A DNA stretch of 9,743 bases from CAYLGY01 sp964383325 (GTDB lineage Bacteria; Pseudomonadota; Alphaproteobacteria; Rhizobiales; Rhizobiaceae): positions 1-9,743 of the forward strand of contig CAYLGY010000092.1 of NCBI GenBank assembly GCA_964383325.1. The letters run 5' to 3'. Under the pieces are notes generated by a model. The model saw only the letters and a list, made by a program, of their open reading frames with translations, was not told the DNA's origin and did not search any database. This document shows, piece after piece, positions 1-6,097 of the stretch; the first letter of the stretch is position 1; each line of letters begins with the position of its first letter. Both the position numbers and the translations under genes were made by a program.

Positions 1-9
1 ACCGACGAC

Positions 10-1212
10 ATGCTGCATGTGATGAAATGGCACAATGGCGAGAAGGAATTTTCGCCCTTTTCGGATGCCGAGATGGACCGGCGCCAGAACGACGTCCGGC
101 GCTGGATGGCCGAGAACGATGTCGATGCGGCGCTGTTCACCTCCTATCATTGCATCAATTACTATTCGGGATGGCTCTACTGTTATTTCGGCCGCAAATA
201 CGGAATGGTGATCGACCAGGACAATGCCACGACGATCTCCGCCGGAATCGATGGCGGCCAGCCCTGGCGGCGCACCCATGGCGACAACATTACCTATACG
301 GACTGGCGGCGGGACAATTTCTACCAGGCGGTGCGCCAGCTGACGCCGAACGTCAAGCGCCTCGGCATCGAGTTCGACCATGTCTCGCTCGACTACCACC
401 AGGCGCTGCAGGCTGCTTTGCCGGGCGTCGAACTTGTCGACATCAGTCAACCTTCGATGTGGATGCGCACCATCAAGTCGGAAGAGGAGCACAAGCTGAT
501 CCGCGAGGGCGCGCGCATCTGCGATATTGGCGGCGCGGCCTGCGTCGCGGCGATCAAGGCCGGCGTGCCGGAACATGAAGTCGCCCTCGCCACGACCAAT
601 GCGATGGTGCGCGAGATTGCCGGATCGTTCCCCTTCGTCGAACTGATGGACACCTGGACCTGGTTCCAGTCCGGCATCAATACGGACGGCGCGCACAATC
701 CGGTGACGAACCGGGTCATCCAGTCCGGCGACATCCTCTCGCTCAACACTTTCCCGATGATCTTCGGCTATTACACGGCGCTGGAGCGGACGCTGTTCTG
801 CGACCATGTCGACGATGCCAGCCTCGACATCTGGGAGAAGAATGTCGCCGTGCATCGCCGCGGCCTCGAACTGATCAGGCCCGGCGCGCGCTGCAAGGAC
901 ATCGCCATCGAGCTGAACGAAATGTACCGGCAGTGGGACCTGCTCAAATACCGGTCCTTCGGCTATGGCCATTCCTTTGGCGTGCTGTGCCATTACTATG
1001 GGCGCGAGGCCGGCGTCGAGCTGCGCGAGGATATCGATACCGAACTGAAGCCGGGAATGGTGGTATCCATGGAGCCGATGGTCATGCTGCCCGAAGGCAT
1101 GCCCGGCGCCGGAGGCTATCGCGAGCACGACATCCTGATCGTCACCGAGGACGGCGCGGAAAACATCACCAAATTCCCATTCGGCCCTGAGCACAATATC
1201 GTCCGGAACTGA
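10..1212 (+). CDS. Creatinase (creatine amidinohydrolase, EC 3.5.3.3)
   Basis: This enzyme hydrolyses creatine to sarcosine and urea in the cytoplasm. It has the pita-bread fold of the M24 (aminopeptidase P/prolidase) superfamily but needs no metal. The 400-residue product matches the length of the roughly 403-residue Pseudomonas putida enzyme and carries its landmark strings, including DGGQPWRRT, DTWTWFQSGINTDGAHNPVT and SMEPMVMLPEG. Residues known as catalytic or substrate-contacting in P. putida creatinase are all present by my alignment: F60, R62, H229 (catalytic His), Y255, E259, R332 and E355. This separates it from metal-dependent M24 peptidases. The start is uncertain. ATG at 10 is the first in the window, with another at 22, but the frame is open to the left edge and no ribosome binding site is visible, so a few N-terminal residues may be missing. 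It converges on the creatininase gene, the preceding pathway step. Its promoter lies outside the window. Confidence 0.95.
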   Translation: MLHVMKWHNGEKEFSPFSDAEMDRRQNDVRRWMAENDVDAALFTSYHCINYYSGWLYCYFGRKYGMVIDQDNATTISAGIDGGQPWRRTHGDNITYTDWRRDNFYQAVRQLTPNVKRLGIEFDHVSLDYHQALQAALPGVELVDISQPSMWMRTIKSEEEHKLIREGARICDIGGAACVAAIKAGVPEHEVALATTNAMVREIAGSFPFVELMDTWTWFQSGINTDGAHNPVTNRVIQSGDILSLNTFPMIFGYYTALERTLFCDHVDDASLDIWEKNVAVHRRGLELIRPGARCKDIAIELNEMYRQWDLLKYRSFGYGHSFGVLCHYYGREAGVELREDIDTELKPGMVVSMEPMVMLPEGMPGAGGYREHDILIVTEDGAENITKFPFGPEHNIVRN

Positions 1213-1221
1213 CCGGACCGC

Positions 1222-1259
1222 CGGGGGCAGCAGAACTCGGGCAATGCCTGCTGCCCCCG
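1222..1259. terminator. Perfect 12-bp inverted repeat between convergent genes
   Basis: Arms at 1222-1233 (CGGGGGCAGCAG) and 1248-1259 (CTGCTGCCCCCG) are exact reverse complements around a 14-nt loop, starting 9 bp after the creatinase stop. It lies between two convergent genes, so a bidirectional terminator or 3'-end stabilising hairpin is the natural reading. No T-run follows on either strand, so it is not a canonical intrinsic terminator. Confidence 0.55.
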
Positions 1260-1269
1260 ATTGCTTCCG

Positions 1270-1293
1270 GGAAGGCCGGTGCCCGGCCCTTCC
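1270..1293 (-). terminator. Second hairpin downstream of creatininase
   Basis: An inverted repeat (arms about 1270-1279 and 1283-1293, one bulged C, 3-nt loop) lies 18 bp past the creatininase stop codon on the minus strand. It is the first structure met by that transcript and probably acts together with the 12-bp stem beyond it. There is no T-run, so the termination role is inferred from position and GC-rich pairing. Confidence 0.35.
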
Positions 1294-1310
1294 TGCTGAA
1301 AGCATCGGAC

Positions 1311-2087
1311 CTAGGGAAACTCCCGCCGCAGCGCCTCGACAATGCCGCGCACGCAGACATCCAGGAGGATTTCGCCCTTCTCCGCCGTTGCCTCCCTTGG
1401 CGAGGAGAGCGTGCCACTTTCAGGGGTCCATTCGGGTTTCACAGGATATACGTCATAGGGCGGAAAGCTTGCCGGCGCATGATCGATTGCCTTGTCCAGC
1501 CGCACGAGATCCGGATAGAGCGCCAGCATCAGCGACGTCTCAAGCACGCCGCCATGTTCGATGTCCCAACCGGAAAAGCCGTCGGGATAAAGCCGCGCAA
1601 TCGTCTGCTCGTCGACAAAGTCCCAATAGGACAGGACCACGATCTTCATCTCCTCGATGCCATCCCAGCGCAGTTCCCGCAATGCCAGGTCGACGCCTTC
1701 GACGATGAACCACGAATTCTCGAAATGGCCATTCATCAGGCAGATATTGCGAGCGCCATGACGGGCGAATTCCTTGATGACGTCGCGCAGACTGGCCACG
1801 AGCGTCGCGCCATCGAGGCTGGTCGTGCCCGGCAGATGATTGCCGCCTCCCGATTTCTGGTGCGACTTGTAGCCATAGGTGAAGGGCGGCGCGACAAGGC
1901 TTGCCGTCTCCAGCGCCACGCGGCGGCTGAACTCCACCGGCAACAGCACGTCCACATGCATCGGCATGTGATGGCCATGCTGCTCCATCGAGCCAATCGG
2001 CAACAGGATCGCCGTGCTGCCATCGCGGACCCGCGCGTGAAATTCGGGCCATGACAATTCGGCGGCAAAAACGGAATCATCCAGCAT
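1311..2087 (-). CDS. crnA: Creatininase (creatinine amidohydrolase, EC 3.5.2.10)
   Basis: Creatininase reversibly opens the creatinine ring to give creatine, using a two-metal (Mn/Zn) centre in a homohexameric cytoplasmic enzyme. From the start chosen here the product has 258 residues, close to the roughly 260 of P. putida creatininase. It retains the metal ligands E35, H37, D46, H121 and E123 and the active-site residues W155, W174 and H178, in strings such as MEQHGHHM, KSGGGNHLPGTTSLDGAT, NGHFENS and GWDIEHGG. This full set supports true creatininase rather than a general creatininase-family amidase. Three in-frame ATGs exist (2102, 2093, 2087). I chose 2087 because GGGAG (2094-2098) sits 6 nt upstream and the N-terminus then aligns with the P. 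putida protein. The 2102 start would add five residues and has no ribosome binding site. It is convergent with creatinase and divergent from the LysR gene. Confidence 0.95.
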   Translation of the reverse strand: MLDDSVFAAELSWPEFHARVRDGSTAILLPIGSMEQHGHHMPMHVDVLLPVEFSRRVALETASLVAPPFTYGYKSHQKSGGGNHLPGTTSLDGATLVASLRDVIKEFARHGARNICLMNGHFENSWFIVEGVDLALRELRWDGIEEMKIVVLSYWDFVDEQTIARLYPDGFSGWDIEHGGVLETSLMLALYPDLVRLDKAIDHAPASFPPYDVYPVKPEWTPESGTLSSPREATAEKGEILLDVCVRGIVEALRREFP

Positions 2088-2113
2088 TCTCATCTCCCAC
2101 ATCGTGATTGCGG

Positions 2114-2141
2114 TTGATGAATAGAAGTCGGCTGGTACAAT
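2114..2141 (+). promoter_or_regulatory. Predicted sigma-70-type promoter for the LysR gene
   Basis: A -35-like TTGATG (2114-2119) and a -10-like TACAAT (2136-2141, 5 of 6 consensus bases) are separated by 16 bp. Transcription would start near 2148, giving a leader of about 40 nt before the LysR start at 2187. No comparably good promoter was found on the opposite strand for creatininase, which would fit activator dependence. The prediction is by eye. Confidence 0.5.
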
Positions 2142-2164
2142 ATGGAAAATTTATATTTCTCATA
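2141..2164. promoter_or_regulatory. 24-bp imperfect palindrome, candidate LysR operator
   Basis: Eighteen of 24 positions are symmetric about 2152/2153, in the pattern TATG-nn-AAAT-n-TA-n-ATTT-nn-CATA. The element is AT-rich within GC-rich DNA. It contains several T-N11-A matches (such as T2152 to A2164), the loose LysR-family box, and covers the predicted lysR transcription start. It also lies 54-77 bp upstream of the creatininase start. This is the usual arrangement for a LysR protein that represses itself and activates a divergent target. Binding itself is inferred. Confidence 0.5.
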
Positions 2165-2186
2165 AGATCATGAGGAACGCAAATCC

Positions 2187-3101
2187 ATGGCGGCTTTCAC
2201 CAATTTCCAGACCGACCTCCTGCGTACCTTTGTAACCGTGGTTGATCTCGGCGCCTATACCCGCGCCGGCCAGGCGCTGGGGCGCACCCAGCCGGCAATC
2301 TCGTTGCAGATCCGTCGCCTGGAAGAACTGGTCGGCGGGCCCCTCATCCGCCAGAACGGCCGAACGCTCTCCCTCACCAGCGATGGCGAGATGCTGCTCA
2401 GCTATGCCCGCGACATCCTGCGCCTCAATGACGATGCCTCGGCCTATTTCAATCGCAGCCGCATTTCCGGGGTCATCCGCGTCGGCCTGCCGAATGACTA
2501 TGCTGTCGCCTTCCTGCAGGGCGTCATCGTCGACTATACCCGGCTCCATTCCGATCTGACGCTGGAAATCCATTGTGGCTGGAGTCCCGACATTCTCGAA
2601 CGGCTGCGCGCCGACGAACTCGATGTGGTTGTGGCGATGATCGATTCGGAACATTCGCAATACATGTCACGCAGCTGGGTCGAACGGCCGATGTGGACCG
2701 GAGCAGAGAATTGCAATTTCGATCCGCGCGACGGCCTGCCGCTGGCGGCGCATCCGGAAGGCTGCGCCTATCGCGCCCGGATGATCCAGGCGCTGGACGC
2801 GGCGCAGATCCGCTGGCGCATCGCCTATACGGGCCCTGGCGTGAGCGGACTGCAGAATGCGGTCATCAACGGGCTCGGCGTCAGCGCCATGACCCGCTAC
2901 ACCATGCTGCCCGGCATGCGGATCCTCAATGCGCAGCACGGCTTTCCGCCGCTCGCGGAGATCCGTGTCGGCCTCTTCTACAAGCATCCGCGCCTTTCCA
3001 GCGCTGGAATCGGGCTGGTCAATCACATCATCGGCAGGCTGGACGCGGCCGGTGTCTCCGGCAATCCCGCCAATCGCAACCAGGAGCTCATTACCCGATA
3101 A
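2187..3101 (+). CDS. LysR-type transcriptional regulator
   Basis: This 304-residue protein has the standard LysR layout. An N-terminal winged helix-turn-helix spans about residues 8-67 (recognition region AYTRAGQALGRTQPAISLQIRRLE at 23-46, wing ending SLTSDGEMLLSYA). A linker helix follows, then an effector-binding domain of periplasmic-binding-protein fold from about residue 95, including VSGLQNAVINGLGVSAM near 219-235. The start is secure: an in-frame stop lies at 2163-2165, ATG 2187 is the next start, and GAGGAA is 9 nt upstream. It is divergent from creatininase and 93 bp upstream of the co-directional importer genes, so it probably controls both. Its effector is unknown; creatinine, creatine or sarcosine are reasonable guesses. 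The characterised regulator of creatine use in Pseudomonas (CahR) is of the AraC/GATR type, so this would be a different control scheme. Confidence 0.92.
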   Translation: MAAFTNFQTDLLRTFVTVVDLGAYTRAGQALGRTQPAISLQIRRLEELVGGPLIRQNGRTLSLTSDGEMLLSYARDILRLNDDASAYFNRSRISGVIRVGLPNDYAVAFLQGVIVDYTRLHSDLTLEIHCGWSPDILERLRADELDVVVAMIDSEHSQYMSRSWVERPMWTGAENCNFDPRDGLPLAAHPEGCAYRARMIQALDAAQIRWRIAYTGPGVSGLQNAVINGLGVSAMTRYTMLPGMRILNAQHGFPPLAEIRVGLFYKHPRLSSAGIGLVNHIIGRLDAAGVSGNPANRNQELITR

Positions 3102-3119
3102 GACAGCCAAATCCATTTA

Positions 3120-3147
3120 TTATCAGAATTAATTTTTCAAATACATT
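3120..3147 (+). promoter_or_regulatory. Weak candidate promoter for the importer operon
   Basis: An AT-rich stretch follows the LysR stop. TTATCA (3120-3125) and TACATT (3142-3147) are 16 bp apart, each matching 4 of 6 consensus bases, and would start transcription about 40 nt before the solute-binding protein gene. A short perfect inverted repeat, ATTGA-CGC-TCAAT (3145-3157), overlaps the predicted start. Read-through from the LysR gene is the alternative, since no terminator hairpin is seen between them. Confidence 0.3.
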
Positions 3148-3194
3148 GACGCTCAATACGCTTCTGCAAGAACAAGAAAGAAAGGGCAGGAGAC

Positions 3195-4334
3195 ATGAAC
3201 ATCCGGATTCCATCGGGCAAACCGCAAACGCGGCGTCAGTTCATCAAGGCGGCGGGAGCTGCCGGCGGCGCCGCCCTGGCGATGCCCTATCTCAACAGGC
3301 GCGCCTTTGCCGCCCCGGTCGAGCTGAACATGCTGGCATGGTATGGCCATGCCGAACCAGACATGGTGGCGGAGTTCGAGGAGGAGAACAACGTCAAGTT
3401 CGTGCCGAAATATTACACCGGCGGCGACAACATGCTGGCGCTGATCTCGCAATCGCCTCCCGGAACCTACGACATCATCAATTCCGATGCCGAATATGTC
3501 CAGCAGCTCAATGCGGCCGGCTATCTGGAGCAGCTCGACCCGGCCGATTATCCTTTCGACGACTTCTTCCCGGAATTTCACAATTTCCCGGGCCATTGGC
3601 AGGACGACCAGCTCTATGCGGTAATTGCCCGTTTCGGCTTCCTGGGCGTTGCCTATAATGCAGACGCCATCACGGAGGCGGAAGCCTCCACCTACAACAT
3701 CTACTGGGACGAGCGTTTCAAGGGCCAGGTGGGACATTTCGACTGGCATCTGCCCAATCTTGGCCAGATCAGCCTCCTGAACGGCAATGCGAGCCCGTTC
3801 GACCTCGATGATGCGGCCTGGCAGGCCGTACAGGAAAAGACCTCCAGCCTGCGCCCGCAGATCGGCGGGTTCTTTGACTATGGCGGCACGTTCTCCTCGC
3901 TGCAGAATGGCCAGATGCTGCTGATCGCCGGGATCGGCGACTGGATCACCGGCGCGCTGGAGCGTGACGGCATTGCGGTCCGATCGGTCATCCCGGAGGA
4001 AGGCGGCCTGCAATTCACCGAATCCTATTCCATCGGCAAGGGATCGCAGAAGGCAGACCTCGCAAAGAAATGGATCCAGTACATCACCTCGCCGCGCGGC
4101 CAGGTGAAGGCTGCGAACATGGTGGCCTATCCCTGCATGATCCCGAGCCAGAAGGGCTGGGAATTGCTGGCCGAGGTGACGCCGGAGGAGGCAAGGCGCC
4201 AGGGCATGCTGCTGAGCGAAAGCAACAACGCCATGGAGCTGATCCGTTCCGGCCGCATCAAGTACCGGCAATTGCCGGTCCAGCAGAGCCTGGAGGACTG
4301 GAACGATTTCTGGTCCGACTACAAGGGTTCCTGA
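3195..4334 (+). CDS. ABC transporter solute-binding protein, PotD/PotF-like, Tat-exported
   Basis: This is the periplasmic receptor of the importer encoded by the next three genes. The 379-residue precursor begins with a twin-arginine signal (TRRQFIK at residues 12-18, then an Ala/Gly-rich hydrophobic stretch) and a likely cleavage after AFA at 37-39. The mature protein resembles family 1 solute-binding proteins of the spermidine/putrescine group: an N-terminal strand ELNMLAWYGH, YDIINSDAEYVQQLNAAGYLEQLD near 92-115, GVAYNADAI near 151-159, and a C-terminal hinge region KWIQYITSPRGQ near 292-303. In PotD, a Trp and an Asp contact the polyamine amine. By eye the matching segment here reads LQFTESYSIG, with Phe and Glu instead, suggesting a different ligand. 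AGGAG precedes the ATG very closely. The location beside creatinine genes suggests creatinine, creatine or a related amine, but this is inferred from context. Confidence 0.88.
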   Translation: MNIRIPSGKPQTRRQFIKAAGAAGGAALAMPYLNRRAFAAPVELNMLAWYGHAEPDMVAEFEEENNVKFVPKYYTGGDNMLALISQSPPGTYDIINSDAEYVQQLNAAGYLEQLDPADYPFDDFFPEFHNFPGHWQDDQLYAVIARFGFLGVAYNADAITEAEASTYNIYWDERFKGQVGHFDWHLPNLGQISLLNGNASPFDLDDAAWQAVQEKTSSLRPQIGGFFDYGGTFSSLQNGQMLLIAGIGDWITGALERDGIAVRSVIPEEGGLQFTESYSIGKGSQKADLAKKWIQYITSPRGQVKAANMVAYPCMIPSQKGWELLAEVTPEEARRQGMLLSESNNAMELIRSGRIKYRQLPVQQSLEDWNDFWSDYKGS

Positions 4335-4343
4335 CGGCAGGCG

Positions 4344-4372
4344 ACGGGCGGTGCGGACCCCTGCCCGCCCGT
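4344..4372 (+). other. Intercistronic GC hairpin between binding protein and permease genes
   Basis: ACGGGCGG (4344-4351) and CCGCCCGT (4365-4372) form a perfect 8-bp stem, extendable by a GC/GC pair after one bulged base, in the 93-bp gap after the solute-binding protein stop. There is no T-run. Such hairpins in importer operons commonly protect or partly terminate the message so that the binding protein is made in excess over the membrane subunits; that role is inferred here. Confidence 0.45.
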
Positions 4373-4427
4373 ATTGCCTCGCGCCGGTGTCGGTGCCAGT
4401 ACCCCGTAGCTGACGAGACCTTCAGCG

Positions 4428-5273
4428 ATGCGAAAATCCGTCACCCTGTATGGCCTGACCTTTTCCCTGCCCATGCTGGCCTGGCAGGTTGCCTTCTTCC
4501 TGGCGCCCCTGGTCTTCCTGATCGCGCTCAGCTTCTGGACCGTGCGCAATTTCCGCATGCAGGCGGATTTCGACACGGTCAACTGGGCCTGGATGCTGGG
4601 ACGCAGCACGTTCTGGAATGCCTATTTCCGGACGCTGGGATTGGCGGCCTCGGCGGCTGTCATCACCAGCGCAGTTGCCTTCCCCTGCGCCTACGCAATC
4701 GCCTTCAAGCTTTCGGAAAACGCAAGGCGCTGGGCGATCTTCCTGATGGTGATCCCGTTCTTCACCAGCTATCTGGTGCGCGTCTATTCCTGGCAGATCT
4801 TCCTCGCCGACAGCGGCATTTTCAACGCCCTGCTGGCCGGAATTGGCCTCGGCCCCTACAGCATGCTGAACAATGCCTTCGGCACGATGGTCGGATACAT
4901 GACCCTCTGCCTGCCGCTGGTCATCCTGTTGCAGCTCTTTTCCCTGATGTTCGTGGACAGGACCCTGATCGAGGCCGCCCACAATTTGCGCTGCGGAAGA
5001 TTGCGGACCGTCTTTGAAGTAGTGATCCCCTCGGCCAAGGTCGGCCTCGTCATCGCCGCCCTGTTCTGCTTCATCCTCACCTTCGGCGATTTCGTCAGCC
5101 CGCTCTATCTCGGCGGCGGCGATCCCCCGACCCTGTCGATCCTGATTACCGACACGACGAAATCCGGCCAGCAATGGCCCCGCGCCGCCGTCATCGCCAT
5201 CATGATGATCGCCACCCTGTTGAGCGTCGCATTCGCCGCGGTCCATTATGCCTACAGGGAGCGCGGCAGATGA
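4428..5273 (+). CDS. ABC transporter permease, PotB/PotH-like
   Basis: This is the first of two inner-membrane subunits forming the importer channel. The 281-residue protein shows about six hydrophobic segments (near residues 10-32, 66-92, 101-122, 148-175, 205-228 and 252-274). The binding-protein-dependent permease EAA loop is at about 182-201 (EAAHNLRCGRLRTVFEVVIP), which docks on the ATPase. The segment FFTSYLVRVYSWQIFLADSG near 111-130 is characteristic of PotB/PotH-type permeases. The start follows an in-frame stop at 4407-4409, and ATG 4428 is the first canonical start after it, although the ribosome binding site is poor. It follows the binding-protein gene after a 93-bp gap holding a hairpin, and its stop overlaps the next permease start by 4 bp (ATGA), so those two are translationally coupled. 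Confidence 0.92.
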   Translation: MRKSVTLYGLTFSLPMLAWQVAFFLAPLVFLIALSFWTVRNFRMQADFDTVNWAWMLGRSTFWNAYFRTLGLAASAAVITSAVAFPCAYAIAFKLSENARRWAIFLMVIPFFTSYLVRVYSWQIFLADSGIFNALLAGIGLGPYSMLNNAFGTMVGYMTLCLPLVILLQLFSLMFVDRTLIEAAHNLRCGRLRTVFEVVIPSAKVGLVIAALFCFILTFGDFVSPLYLGGGDPPTLSILITDTTKSGQQWPRAAVIAIMMIATLLSVAFAAVHYAYRERGR

Positions 5274-6097
5274 ACGACCCGCATCGCAACCGTCTGATCG
5301 ACTGGGCATTGCGCCTCTATGTGCTCGTCATCTTCGCCTTCATCTTCGCGCCCATCGCGGCAAGCTTCGTGTTCTCCTTAAATGTCGACCGCTTTCCTTC
5401 CCTGCCGCTGGGCGGCTTCTCGACCCATTGGTACCAGCTCGTCAATGAGGATCCGCGCATCTGGGAGGGTCTGCGCAACACGCTGGTGACCGGGAGCTGC
5501 GTCGCTGTGCTCGCAACCCTGCTTGGCTTTGGCGCGGCCTATACGGATTTCCGCTACCGCTTCTTTGGCAAGCCCGTCTATCTGGCGCTTGCCCTGCTGC
5601 CGCCGACGATCCCCGTGGTCATCCTCGGCCTTGCCATGCTGGCCTTCCTGTCGCGCATGAGCCTCTCCGGCCAGATCTGGTCGATCATCATTGCTCATAC
5701 GGTGATGTGCGCGCCCTTCGCCATGGCCATCATCCGCCTGCGCCTGTCGCAAATGGACCCGGCGCTGGAAGCGGCGGCATGGAATCTCGGCGCGTCCGAA
5801 TGGATGGCGATGCGACACGTGATCCTGCCGTTCACCCGGCCGGCGATCCTTGCGGCGCTCTTCATCACCATGGCGGTGTCCTTCGACGAATTCGCCGTGG
5901 CGTGGTTCGTCTCCGGCCTGCAGGAAACCCTGCCCGTGAAGGTGCTCGGCTTTCTTCAGGGGCAGGTCAGCCCGCGCATCAACGTGATCGGCACCTTCGT
6001 CTTCATTACCTCGATGACCCTCGTCATCCTGGCCCAGATCCTTCTCATGAAACGCTCCTCCGGCCCGGGCGCCGGCAGCGAACAGGGTGGCGCATGA
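5270..6097 (+). CDS. ABC transporter permease, PotC/PotI-like
   Basis: This is the second channel subunit. The 275-residue protein has about six hydrophobic segments (near 12-37, 69-91, 102-128, 136-158, 190-212 and 236-260) and an EAA loop at about 167-187 (EAAAWNLGASEWMAMRHVILP), closer to the consensus than its partner's. The string SFDEFAVAWFVSG near 204-216 is typical of PotC/PotI permeases. The frame is open upstream to 5174, but the start is placed at ATG 5270. That ATG overlaps the preceding stop (ATGA), has GGGAG 8 nt upstream, and removes a 32-residue Arg-rich extension that looks out of frame with the family. Its own stop overlaps the ATPase start by the same ATGA arrangement. Confidence 0.93.
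   Translation: MNDPHRNRLIDWALRLYVLVIFAFIFAPIAASFVFSLNVDRFPSLPLGGFSTHWYQLVNEDPRIWEGLRNTLVTGSCVAVLATLLGFGAAYTDFRYRFFGKPVYLALALLPPTIPVVILGLAMLAFLSRMSLSGQIWSIIIAHTVMCAPFAMAIIRLRLSQMDPALEAAAWNLGASEWMAMRHVILPFTRPAILAALFITMAVSFDEFAVAWFVSGLQETLPVKVLGFLQGQVSPRINVIGTFVFITSMTLVILAQILLMKRSSGPGAGSEQGGA

Noticed and set aside
3146..3173. TTGACG as a -35 element for the importer operon
   Set aside because: At 16-17 bp spacing the -10 position reads AAGAAC or AGAACA, which is not promoter-like. The weaker pair at 3120/3142 has better spacing and -10.
2573..3658. 361-codon plus-strand frame spanning the LysR gene, the intergenic gap and the binding-protein gene
   Set aside because: Its composition is Arg/Ala/Pro-rich and it is out of frame with two well-supported genes, so it is a shadow.
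3153..4271. Long open frame on the minus strand opposite the solute-binding protein gene (372 codons)
   Set aside because: It is antisense to a clearly recognisable gene, has no family motifs and arises from GC-biased third positions.
5174..5269. Upstream extension of the second permease
   Set aside because: The extra 32 residues are Arg/His-rich, overlap the first permease by about 100 bp and lack homologous character. The ATGA overlap with GGGAG at 5257-5261 is the better start.
4422..5309. 295-codon minus-strand frame opposite the first permease
   Set aside because: The His/Glu/Gln-rich translation is typical of antisense to membrane-protein codons, and no domain is recognisable.
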